Assembly (NCBI GenBank): GCA_020718065.1 | Contig: DYDE01000022.1 | Coordinates: forward strand, 1 to 38,884 | Direction of reading: 5' to 3' | Source: Marinifilum sp. | GTDB lineage: Bacteria; Bacteroidota; Bacteroidia; Bacteroidales; CG2-30-32-10 | DNA length: 38,884 nt | In this document: one piece after another, positions 1-9,167 of the stretch | Layout: each line of letters starts with the position of its first letter | How positions within the stretch are numbered: position 1 is the first letter of the stretch | Notes under the pieces: generated by a model | Databases searched by the model: none | Told to the model about the DNA's origin: nothing | The model's input: the letters and a program-made list of their open reading frames with translations, nothing else | Program-made: the position numbers and the translations under genes

Positions 1-59
1 AAGACTTAAATAAGCCTTGGGAAGTCTCATGTAAGAAAAAAATACTTTAAAGTACGGCT

Positions 60-145
60 TGGGAAGTATAAGTATAGAAGGGATAAGGGTTTGGGAGTGG
101 AGAGGTATAGTGGTATAAAGGTATAGAGGTATAAGGGTAAGGGGG
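60..145. repeat. Degenerate 'ggtatagaggtataaaggtata' micro-repeat tract
   Basis: Reiterated gGTATAg/aGGTATAa words at 100-140. The overlapping ORF is low-complexity (LPLYLYTFIPLYLSTPKPL). Confidence 0.6.
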
Positions 146-277
146 AAAATAAAAAGGGGAGTGAAAATACTGAGAACCAGAGAGTATGGAGATCCACAGA
201 GAAAAATACTAAAAAAAAAGTAATTTGAATATGAGGCAATTTGAAAATTATTAAATAATGGTTAAATTGTTTTGAAA

Positions 278-380
278 AAGACTTGTGTGAGATTGCAGGT
301 CTTTTTTGTTTAACCACTAAGGGCACGGAGGTTTTACACAAAGGACACTAAGAATATTAGGGAGTAATGGTTAAATTGTT
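278..380. repeat. Diverged copy of composite intergenic repeat (AAGAC..GTCTTTTTT hairpin + 'accactaagggcacggaggttttacacaaaggacac' + 'ggttaaattgtttt')
   Basis: Same word order as the three tandem copies at 1998-2348. Confidence 0.65.
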
Positions 381-505
381 TTGACACTATGAAAAAATGT
401 TTTTAGAATAAAATAGTAATAGAAAAAAAATTGAGGATAATTAAAACAAACCACTGAGGTATAGAGAACACGAGAGGTGCAAAGAGAACTACAAAGATAT
501 TTACG

Positions 506-553
506 ATTTACGATAGTTCGACTAGCTCACTACAAGTTTTGGATTTACGATTA
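506..553. repeat. 48-bp dispersed repeat, copy 1 (atttacgatagttcgactagctcactacaagttttggatttacgatta)
   Basis: 47/48 match by eye to 35543-35590. Confidence 0.85.
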
Positions 554-1011
554 GATAGTATATAAATATCCTCCAAATGATTATAAAACCTGAGGAAAAA
601 CAAAGAAATTAGGTATTGGCATAATTTTTGGTGGTTTAGTTTGGTGAAAAATATTTTTCGAATTGAGTAACAAAAATCTATAATTCAACGTCATATCCCA
701 AAATAAAAGCCTATTGATAGAACTTTATCTCTTTACTTAATTTTAATATCAGCTATAGCATATTGTATAATTGGATAGGGGAAAAGTTCTTTGACGTATT
801 GAATTTATTAAAAAAACAGAGATACTTGTTTGCGAACGGTAACTCTTTATTAATTATTCGAATAACAAAAATCTTATTTTTTATTTAACGGGACTTCTAA
901 ATTTATTTTTTAGTTGTCTGAAAAACAATATGTATTGTCCATAAAGGACTTATAATTAAGAATTTTAATATTAACTAATTATTTTTTTTACTAATTTAAA
1001 AACTAAATATT

Positions 1012-1974
1012 ATGACACCAAGAAAAGAAGAAATCGTAGTTATTGGAGAAATAACTTTTGAAAATTTGAAACGTGATAATGCTGCTTTTTTGGCATATTC
1101 GCCCCTTTATGATAGTGATTATATTACTGCATTTGAGACAATAATAGGTAAGGCAAAGGTAATTGTTACGACTGAGAACTTAATAGCTGAGGGAAAAATG
1201 ATTACCGAGACCTTGTATATGGATATTGATAGCTTGAAGGATATTATGAATAAACTGGAAGGCTATGTGAAAAGGGCAAAAAATCTTACTATACAGGTAA
1301 AAGATTTTGGGATACATGATGTGAGAGAAAAGATAAATACTAAGGATGTAGAGGGTTTGCTGATGAAGTTTGGAACATTGGTAAACAACATTGGCAAAAA
1401 CACTGTTGAATTGAATAAAGTGGGATATAGTACTGTGGCTTTTGATGCACTGAAAGCCCTGAAAACAAAAATAAGTGATGAGAATGTGGGGCAAACGGTA
1501 CAGGATGAAATTCAATCGGAAACGATAGATGCTAATAATTTAATTTTTGAGGAACTTAATAGAATAACAAGAGATGTGATGGATGCAGGTAAGCGTATTT
1601 ATAAATTCAGCAATAAAACCAAGTGTGGGGAATATACTTATCAGAAATTGTTAAGTAAAGTGAGGCATGAACGAAATGCCAATAAAGAGGAATTACAATT
1701 GATTGGGGAGAATTGTGTGGTTTATGTAAACTGTTTGGATGAAGAGGATAAGGAGGTGGAAGGTTTGAAGGTAAGCATACCGGAATATGAACTGGAAGTA
1801 GAAACTGATGAGGATGGTATTGCTTATTTTGAGAGTGTGCCTACGAAACCTATAAATAAGGTAACTATTGTTGTTGAGGGTGAGGGATGGGAAAAACAGA
1901 CCTTTGTGAAACAACAATTGGTTGCTGGAGGAGATTTGAATTTGGATGTGGTGATGTTGGCAATTAGCAATTAG
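1012..1974 (+). CDS. Hypothetical protein with C-terminal carboxypeptidase-regulatory/Ig-like segment
   Basis: 320-aa ORF. The C-terminus VYVNCLDEEDKEVEGLKVSIPEYELEVETDEDGIAYFESVP resembles a CarboxypepD_reg-like beta-sandwich. Confidence 0.7.
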   Translation: MTPRKEEIVVIGEITFENLKRDNAAFLAYSPLYDSDYITAFETIIGKAKVIVTTENLIAEGKMITETLYMDIDSLKDIMNKLEGYVKRAKNLTIQVKDFGIHDVREKINTKDVEGLLMKFGTLVNNIGKNTVELNKVGYSTVAFDALKALKTKISDENVGQTVQDEIQSETIDANNLIFEELNRITRDVMDAGKRIYKFSNKTKCGEYTYQKLLSKVRHERNANKEELQLIGENCVVYVNCLDEEDKEVEGLKVSIPEYELEVETDEDGIAYFESVPTKPINKVTIVVEGEGWEKQTFVKQQLVAGGDLNLDVVMLAISN

Positions 1975-1990
1975 TAATTACCAATTAACC
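1963..1990. repeat. CAATTAG/CAATTAA-type micro-repeat overlapping the stop codon of the upstream CDS
   Basis: gcaattagcaattagtaattaccaattaacc. Similar words recur at 2871-2952. Confidence 0.6.
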
Positions 1991-1997
1991 ATTTTTT

Positions 1998-2348
1998 AAG
2001 ACCTGCAGGGTTTTTTGGGACTTTGTGGGTCTTTTTTGTTTAACCACAAAGGACACTGAGATTTTACACAAAGGGCACAAAGAAAATTAGTGAATAATTG
2101 TTAAATTGTTTTATTGATAAATTGTTGGTTTAAGACCTGCAGGGTTTTTTGGGACTTTGTGGGTCTTTTTTTTAACCACTAAGGACACTGAGATTTTACA
2201 CAAAGGGCACAAAGAAAATTAGTGAATAATTGTTAAATTGTTTAGATTGATAAATTGTTGGTTTAAGACCTGCAGGGTTTTTTGGAACTTTGTGGGTCTT
2301 TTTTTTTAACCACTAAGGACACGGAGGTTTTACACAAAGGGCACTGAG
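1998..2348. repeat. Three tandem copies of a ~133-bp composite repeat (starts at 1998, 2132, 2265)
   Basis: Each begins aagacctgcagggttttttggraactttgtgggtctttttt, then accac(t/a)aaggacac..ttttacacaaagggcac..., then (copies 1 and 2) gtgaataattgttaaattgttt. Confidence 0.9.
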
Positions 2349-2404
2349 GAAAACAGAAATGGTAGATTGTTTTGATTGTTTGACCTCTATCCTAAATCTT
2401 TTCT

Positions 2405-2700
2405 CCCCTTCGACTCAGGGACCAAAAGGAGAAAGGACTTTGGCGGTTGTTGTGGTTTATGAAATTTGTTTTGCTAATATGGTTTGTGATGTTAAAAGAG
2501 AAACATTTTGGAAATGTTTCTCTTTGGAAAAAAAAGACCCCTATCCTAAATCCTTTCCCCTGAGAAGGGAAAGGACTTTGACGGTAGTTGTGGCTTTGGA
2601 GGTTTGTATTGCTAATATAGTTTGTGATTTTAAAAGAGAAATATTTTGGAAATGTTTCTCTTTGAGGAAAAAAGACCCCTATCCTAAATCTATTTCAATC
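2405..2700. repeat. Two copies of a ~138-bp repeat carrying a GAGAAACATTT-TGG-AAATGTTTCTC hairpin and 'gacccctatcctaaatc'
   Basis: gaaaggactttg(g/a)cggt...ttttggaaatgtttctcttt...aaaaaagacccctatcctaaatc at 2431 and again at 2569. Confidence 0.85.
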
Positions 2701-2730
2701 CCTAGGTTTCATTCAGGATATGACACTTTA

Positions 2731-4335
2731 TTATTCTTTCACAAACTTTGCTATGCTAATGCCTTGTTCGTTCCAACATTTTACAAAATAAAGCCCGCCT
2801 GGCAAATCATTTATATCTATTTGAAACTTGTTACCCGAAGCATTTATCTTTTTTACTTCCTGTCCCTTTATATTGATAATTGTTAATTGCCCATTGCTAA
2901 TTGTTACCTGCCCATTGTTAATTGTTAATTGTTCATTGCTAATTGTTATTACCTTGTTTGCAGGATTGGGATATACGCTTAAGTTGTTGTTGTTTTTGCT
3001 TAACTCTTTTACTCCTATTACCGGCGATAATTTTACTACCCAATAATCTCTGCCACCTTGATTTCCTGTAACATCTCCATCGTTTGAAAGACTCTCGCCG
3101 GCAACAATATATCCGCCATCCGTAGTTTGCTGGATTGAATTTGCTTCATCATAACCAATTCCGCCTAATGATTTTTGCCATGCTATTGTTCCTGTTGAAT
3201 TTAATTTTACTACCCAATAATCATCAAAATTTGTCGTTCCATGATGACCTGTAACGTCTTCATCATTTGAACTACTACGGCCGGCAATAATATATCCGCT
3301 ATCTATAGTTTGCCAGATTGATTTTGCTCCATCAACAGAAGTCCCACCTAATGATTTTTGCCATTCTATAGTTCCTATTGAATTTAATTTTACGACCCAA
3401 TAATCAGCATAAGTTGTTGTTCCATGATGTCCTGTAACATCTCCATCATTTGATTTACTATAGCCGGCAACAATATATCCTCCTTCAGTAGTTTGCTGGA
3501 TTGAATGTGCCATATCCCAATTAGTCCCGCCTAATGATTTTTGCCATTGTATTGTTCCAGTTGAATTTAATTTTACTACCCAACAATCATCACCACCATG
3601 ATTTCCTGTAACATCTCCATTAATTGAAAGGCTCCCACCGGCAACAATATATCCGCCATCCGTAGTTTGCTGGATTGAATTTGCTTCATCACTAAAAGTC
3701 CCACCTAATGACTTTTGCCATTCTATGGTTCCTGTTGAATTTAATTTTACTACCCAATAATCATAATAACCTCCTGCAGATCCGTGATGACCTGTAACAT
3801 CTCCATCATTTGAATAACTATTGCCGGCAACAATGTAACCGCCATCCGTAGTTTGCTGGATTGAATATGCAAAATCATCATAAGTCCCGCCTAATGATTT
3901 TTGCCATTGTATGGTACCTGTTGAATTTAATTTTACTACCCAATAATCAGAAATATTTATTGATCCATGATGTCCCGTAACATCTCCATCAATTGATTCA
4001 CTAGAGCCGGCAACAATATATCCGCCATCCGTAGTTTGCTGGATTGATTGCCCCCAATCATCTCTAGTCCCGCCTAATGATTTTTGCCATTCTATTGTTC
4101 CTGTTGAATTTAATTTTACTAACCAATAATCATAACTTCCATGATTTCCTGAAACATCTCCATCATTTGAATTACTTAAACCGGCAACAATATATCCGCC
4201 ATCCGTAGTTTGATGGATTGAATATGCAACATCACCATTAGTCCCACCTAATGATTTTTGCCATTGTATGGTTGGTTGTGCTGTTGCAATATTTATTGCA
4301 AATAATGCAGCTAATATGATGTAAAGTTTTTTCAT
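2731..4335 (-). CDS. Secreted repeat protein (seven ~58-aa WQKSLGGT..DGGYIVAG..DYWVVKLN repeats) with T9SS type A sorting domain
   Basis: 534 aa: signal peptide, seven repeats, then LSVYPNPANKVITI...GGLYFVKCWNEQGISIAKFVKE. Confidence 0.9.
   Translation of the reverse strand: MKKLYIILAALFAINIATAQPTIQWQKSLGGTNGDVAYSIHQTTDGGYIVAGLSNSNDGDVSGNHGSYDYWLVKLNSTGTIEWQKSLGGTRDDWGQSIQQTTDGGYIVAGSSESIDGDVTGHHGSINISDYWVVKLNSTGTIQWQKSLGGTYDDFAYSIQQTTDGGYIVAGNSYSNDGDVTGHHGSAGGYYDYWVVKLNSTGTIEWQKSLGGTFSDEANSIQQTTDGGYIVAGGSLSINGDVTGNHGGDDCWVVKLNSTGTIQWQKSLGGTNWDMAHSIQQTTEGGYIVAGYSKSNDGDVTGHHGTTTYADYWVVKLNSIGTIEWQKSLGGTSVDGAKSIWQTIDSGYIIAGRSSSNDEDVTGHHGTTNFDDYWVVKLNSTGTIAWQKSLGGIGYDEANSIQQTTDGGYIVAGESLSNDGDVTGNQGGRDYWVVKLSPVIGVKELSKNNNNLSVYPNPANKVITISNEQLTINNGQVTISNGQLTIINIKGQEVKKINASGNKFQIDINDLPGGLYFVKCWNEQGISIAKFVKE
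2871..2952. repeat. CAATTA(A/G)C micro-repeat expansion inside the T9SS domain coding sequence
   Basis: attgataattgttaattgcccattgctaattgttacctgcccattgttaattgttaattgttcattgctaattgtt encodes NEQLTINNGQVTISNGQLTI. Confidence 0.75.
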
Positions 4336-4826
4336 ATATAAATTTCACTAGATAAGATACAAACATACTTAAAAAATTTTATAAATAAAAAAATAACATA
4401 GTATTATGTCATTCGCATAGAATGTTTCAGAAATACGATATTCGTAATTTATATGATATAGAATTTAAAATAATACTTTTCGATTTTGCTATTCTTTATA
4501 ATATACCCAAATTCTGCAATAGAACATTTTTTTCACTTTAAATATTGCAATAATTTTCTAATGCGGAGTATTAGAAATATTTTGGAATAGCATTTCTTGA
4601 ATCGCTTTATGGGCTTTATATAAAGTGTCTTTACAATTTGAAATAAATACATTTTGAATTTTTTTAATGCTTAATCTGGGTTTAAGATAATTATTATTAA
4701 CAAAATCTTCTTTCTCTTATAATTTTGAAATTTATCCTAAAAAATTTAAGCATTTAAACTTACACTTTTATTTTTTTGGTTTGTATTTTATAAAAAATAT
4801 GTAGGTTTGTATTGATTAAGTATTAA

Positions 4827-6374
4827 ATGATTAATATGTTAGTAAAAACTTTTGGCAGTGCGGTATATGGTGTTAATGCAACTACCATAACTGTAGAAGT
4901 AAACATAGGGCAGGGCATTCAGTTCTTTTTGGTTGGATTGCCCGATAGTGCGGTTAAAGAAAGTCACCAACGTATTGAAGCTGCGCTAAAAAACAATGGA
5001 TACAAGATACCCGGGAAAAAGATAGTAGTAAATATGGCTCCGGCGGATATTAGAAAAGAAGGTTCCGCATACGATCTTACTATTGCAACGGGAATACTTG
5101 CAGCTTCTGAACAAATAAAAGCAGATAAAATAAGCGATTATATTATTATGGGCGAACTTTCACTGGATGGGGGTTTGCAACCAATAAAAGGTGCTCTTCC
5201 TATAGCGATTGAAGCCCGCAAAGAAGGATTTAAAGGATTTATATTGCCTGAACAAAATGCAAGAGAAGCAGCTGTTGTTAATAATCTTGAAATTCTTGGT
5301 GTAAATAATATAAAACAGGTAATAGATTTCTTTAACTATGAAATTTCTTTGCAACCCACTGTTATTGATACAAGAGATGAGTTTTATTCCCGCCTGAATG
5401 AATATGAATTCGATTTTGCTGATGTCAAGGGACAGGAAAATATCAAAAGAGCATTAGAAATTGCAGCAGCAGGAGGCCATAATGTTATACTTATTGGCCC
5501 TCCGGGAGCAGGAAAAACAATGCTTGCCAAACGACTTCCTTCTATACTCCCTCCGCTTAATCTTCACGAAGCATTAGAAACTACAAAGATACATTCTGTG
5601 GCAGGCAGAATGAGCAAAAATACTTCTTTAATATCTGTACGACCTTTTCGTTCTCCACATCATACCATTAGTGATGTTGCACTCGTTGGCGGAGGTTCCT
5701 TTCCTCAACCCGGTGAGATATCTCTTGCACATAATGGTGTTTTGTTTTTGGATGAATTGCCAGAATTTAAACGAACTGTGTTAGAAGTATTGCGACAACC
5801 TCTTGAAGACAGAGTTGTTACCATATCAAGGGCAAAATTCAGCATTGAATATCCTTCCAGTTTTATGTTAATTGCCTCAATGAATCCATGCCCCTGTGGT
5901 TATTATAATCATCCTGAGAAAAACTGTGTGTGTGCACCCGGTATCGTTCAGAAATACCTGAATAAAATATCAGGACCTTTGTTAGACAGAATTGATATAC
6001 ATGTAGAAGTAACACCAGTTCCTTTCAAAGAGTTATCGAGCATAAGAAATGCCGAAAAAAGTGAACTGATCAGAGAAAGAGTTGTTGCAGCAAGAAAAAT
6101 TCAGGAAGAAAGATTTATAACCGATAAAGGAATTTACTGCAATGCCCAAATGGGTTCAAAACAATTGAGATCAATTTGCGCAATAGATGAAACCGGTCAC
6201 ATAATGTTAAAAACAGCCATGGAAAAACTTGGATTATCTGCACGTGCATACGACAGAATATTGAAAGTTTCACGAACAATTGCCGATCTTGATAATTCAG
6301 AACACGTACAATCGCAACATCTTGCCGAAGCAATCAATTACCGTAGTTTAGACCGTGACAACTGGGCTAGTTAA
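4827..6374 (+). CDS. comM: YifB/ComM family Mg-chelatase-like AAA ATPase
   Basis: GLPDSAVKESHQRIEAALKNNGYKIPGKKIVVNMAPADIRKEGSAYDL, Walker A GPPGAGKTMLAKRLPSILPPL and SMNPCPCGYY. Confidence 0.95.
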   Translation: MINMLVKTFGSAVYGVNATTITVEVNIGQGIQFFLVGLPDSAVKESHQRIEAALKNNGYKIPGKKIVVNMAPADIRKEGSAYDLTIATGILAASEQIKADKISDYIIMGELSLDGGLQPIKGALPIAIEARKEGFKGFILPEQNAREAAVVNNLEILGVNNIKQVIDFFNYEISLQPTVIDTRDEFYSRLNEYEFDFADVKGQENIKRALEIAAAGGHNVILIGPPGAGKTMLAKRLPSILPPLNLHEALETTKIHSVAGRMSKNTSLISVRPFRSPHHTISDVALVGGGSFPQPGEISLAHNGVLFLDELPEFKRTVLEVLRQPLEDRVVTISRAKFSIEYPSSFMLIASMNPCPCGYYNHPEKNCVCAPGIVQKYLNKISGPLLDRIDIHVEVTPVPFKELSSIRNAEKSELIRERVVAARKIQEERFITDKGIYCNAQMGSKQLRSICAIDETGHIMLKTAMEKLGLSARAYDRILKVSRTIADLDNSEHVQSQHLAEAINYRSLDRDNWAS

Positions 6375-6393
6375 ATTAATAATCATTATAAAA

Positions 6394-8256
6394 ATGTCAA
6401 AGAAAAACATTAAAAAAATCACTATTGATAAGCCAAAATCAAAAGCTATTACTGAACCATTAGTTAAATCAAATAAAAAAAAATATCTTCTTTTGTCATT
6501 GATATTGTTATTAACGGTTTTGGCATATTCTAACTCAATAAACAATCAGTTTGTTACCTACGATGATGACCAGTATATTCAAAAAAATGAAGTTATAAAG
6601 TCACTTTCTACAAAGAACATTTCAGAAATGTTCAGTACTTTTTATTTTTCGAACTATCATCCCTTAACTACCTTAAGTTATGCTATTGATTATCATTTTG
6701 CATTTAATAAAACAACAAATACAATTAATCCCGTAAGATTTCATGTTATTAACCTTCTCTTTCATTTGCTAAATATACTTTTGGTTTTTGAATTGATTTA
6801 TTTACTGGTAAAAAAAGTTAATTTAGCTGCAATTGCCGCATTATTGTTTGCAATACATCCCATGCATGTGGAATCTGTTTCTTGGATTTCTGAAAGAAAG
6901 GATGTATTATATACTTTTTTCTTTCTGCTTTCAGCAGTTACCTACTTATATTATCTAAAGAAAGAAAGGAAATTTAAGTTTATAATTTATTGCTTTATTT
7001 GTTTTTGTTTGTCTTTGCTGTCAAAATCAATGGCAGTAACGCTTCCTGTATTGTTTTTGCTTTTCGATTATTATGAAAATCATAAATTAACATTGAAAAA
7101 CATTATAGAAAAAATACCTTTTTTTGTTTTATCTTTTGTTTTTGGAATATTGGCAATAAAATCGCAAGAATCATCAGTATCAAATCTTGCATATACATTT
7201 TCTTTAGTAAATCAGTTTTTTCTTATCATTTATGGAGTGGTGTTCTATATATTTAAGTTTTTTGTACCATTTAATCTTTCAGCACTTCATGCGTATCCCG
7301 AATTATCAGGTGGTGCTTTACCTTATTACTACTATCTCTCATTAATTGTAGTGTTGGTAATACTGACTTTTATTATATTCATTTCATTTAAGTTAAAAAA
7401 AGAAATAATTTTTGGGCTACTTTTCTTTTTGATAACTATTTCTGTTGTACTTCAGCTTATTCCTGTTGGTCAGGCGATAGTTGCCGAGCGATATACGTAT
7501 GTGCCATATATAGGTCTTATATTTATAATCATTGTGGTTTATAATTTTATAAAAGAAAATAATATTCAATTGTTTCAAAAAATAAAACCTTATCTCATTG
7601 GCATTTTAACTGTTTATCTTCTTACATTTTCTTATTTAACATGGAGTAGAAATCAGGTATGGAAAAACAGTACCAGTCTTTGGTCGGATGTAATAAATAA
7701 AAACCCAAAGCATTATTATGGTTATTATGGCCTTGGCAATGCATACTATTTAAAAGATCAGTATGATGAAGCCCTTAAGAATTATAATACATCAATTGTT
7801 TTTTATCCAAAATTTGCCGACTGCTATTATAGCCGAGGAACAGCAAAATATAAACAAAATAATTATAAAGGAGCCATTGAAGACTTTACTATTGCTATTC
7901 AATTAAATCCCAAATATCAGGAAGCATATTCAAATAGGGGAACAGCAAAATTACAATTGCAGGACTTTTTGAGTGCAAAGCAAGATTTTGACAAAGCAAT
8001 TGAAATAAATCCAAAAGACGCTACAGAATATTATAATCGCGGCAATGTTGAATATTATATGCAAAAAGATTCTTTGGCTTTAAATGATTTAAATCTGGCA
8101 ATTCAATTAAAACCCATATATCCTGATGCTTATGTAAATAGAGGACTCGTATATTACTATATGAAAAATATAAATGCAGCATGCAACGATTGGAACTATG
8201 CATTACAATTAGGTCATAAAGATGCTGCTAATTATTTAAACCAATTTTGCAAGTAG
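6394..8256 (+). CDS. TMTC-like polytopic GT-C glycosyltransferase with C-terminal TPR repeats
   Basis: YDDDQYI, HPLTTLSYAID, HPMHVESVSWISERKDVL, many TM segments, then several TPR units. Start moved to ATG 6394, after the upstream stop. Confidence 0.8.
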   Translation: MSKKNIKKITIDKPKSKAITEPLVKSNKKKYLLLSLILLLTVLAYSNSINNQFVTYDDDQYIQKNEVIKSLSTKNISEMFSTFYFSNYHPLTTLSYAIDYHFAFNKTTNTINPVRFHVINLLFHLLNILLVFELIYLLVKKVNLAAIAALLFAIHPMHVESVSWISERKDVLYTFFFLLSAVTYLYYLKKERKFKFIIYCFICFCLSLLSKSMAVTLPVLFLLFDYYENHKLTLKNIIEKIPFFVLSFVFGILAIKSQESSVSNLAYTFSLVNQFFLIIYGVVFYIFKFFVPFNLSALHAYPELSGGALPYYYYLSLIVVLVILTFIIFISFKLKKEIIFGLLFFLITISVVLQLIPVGQAIVAERYTYVPYIGLIFIIIVVYNFIKENNIQLFQKIKPYLIGILTVYLLTFSYLTWSRNQVWKNSTSLWSDVINKNPKHYYGYYGLGNAYYLKDQYDEALKNYNTSIVFYPKFADCYYSRGTAKYKQNNYKGAIEDFTIAIQLNPKYQEAYSNRGTAKLQLQDFLSAKQDFDKAIEINPKDATEYYNRGNVEYYMQKDSLALNDLNLAIQLKPIYPDAYVNRGLVYYYMKNINAACNDWNYALQLGHKDAANYLNQFCK

Positions 8257-8274
8257 TAACTTAAATATCAGATA

Positions 8275-9003
8275 ATGCTAAACAACATCAACATACAAAA
8301 TATCCTTTTTTTGGATATAGAAACAGTGCCTATGGCTGCAAACTACAATGGGTTTCCTGAAAAACTCCAACTGTTATGGAACAAAAAAGCTGAATTGATA
8401 AAAAAAAATGAAACCGACACTCCCGAATCCATATTTGATAGAGCAGGTATATATGCAGAATTTGGTAAAATAATATGCATATCGGTTGGTTTTGTTAAAA
8501 CAATTGATAAACGTGATACTATCCGCATAAAATCATTTTATGGAGATGATGAAAAACTTCTTTTACAAGATTTTATAAATTTATTAAATAGTCATTTCAA
8601 CAAAAAGGATAATTTGTTGTGTGCCCATAATGGAAAAGAATTCGATTATCCCTATATAGCCAGAAGAATTCTGATTAACAGACTGGAATTACCCAATATG
8701 TTAGATTTATCAACAAAAAAACCTTGGGAAATCCCTCATCTTGACACAATGGAGTTATGGAAATTCGGAGACTATAAAAATTTTACTTCATTAGATTTAT
8801 TAGCTACTATTTTTAATATTTCTTCTCCAAAAAATGATATTAATGGAGCAAAAGTAGCTGGTGTATATTGGAAAGAAAAAAATTTACAAAGAATTGTAAA
8901 ATATTGTCAAAATGATGTATTAACAGTTGCACAATTATTTCTTTGCTATCAGGGCAAACCTTTATTGGAATCAGAAGATATTATTTTTACAGATGTGAAA
9001 TAA
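8275..9003 (+). CDS. 3'-5' exonuclease, DEDD/PolB-like ribonuclease H fold
   Basis: LFLDIETVPM, LLCAHNGKEFDYPYIARR, LDTMELWKFGD and YCQNDVLTVAQLFL. Confidence 0.85.
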   Translation: MLNNINIQNILFLDIETVPMAANYNGFPEKLQLLWNKKAELIKKNETDTPESIFDRAGIYAEFGKIICISVGFVKTIDKRDTIRIKSFYGDDEKLLLQDFINLLNSHFNKKDNLLCAHNGKEFDYPYIARRILINRLELPNMLDLSTKKPWEIPHLDTMELWKFGDYKNFTSLDLLATIFNISSPKNDINGAKVAGVYWKEKNLQRIVKYCQNDVLTVAQLFLCYQGKPLLESEDIIFTDVK

Positions 9004-9167
9004 TTTTTTTATCATTACTTTTTTAAACATGCAGTTTAGTGTGCTTTTCGTATTTTTATTTTCTAAGATAATAAAAATAGGTGATAAATTTTTTTATATG
9101 TAATATATTATATACCTTTATAGTTAATTTAAATTTAAACCCTAAAATAATTTTAATTTAACCATTT

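Noticed and set aside
27-341. Minus-strand ORF 104 aa
   Set aside because: Low-complexity translation of the ggtata micro-repeat.
1180-1515. Antisense ORFs inside confident CDSs (e.g. 1180-1515, 1693-1917, 5160-5354, 15763-16080, 17340-17687, 18543-18959, 36977-38088)
   Set aside because: Opposite strand to well-supported genes, no homology-like motifs, typical shadow ORFs.
2359-2886. 175-aa plus-strand ORF
   Set aside because: It is built from the 138-bp repeats and then antisense to the T9SS CDS; the duplicated peptide merely mirrors the DNA repeat.
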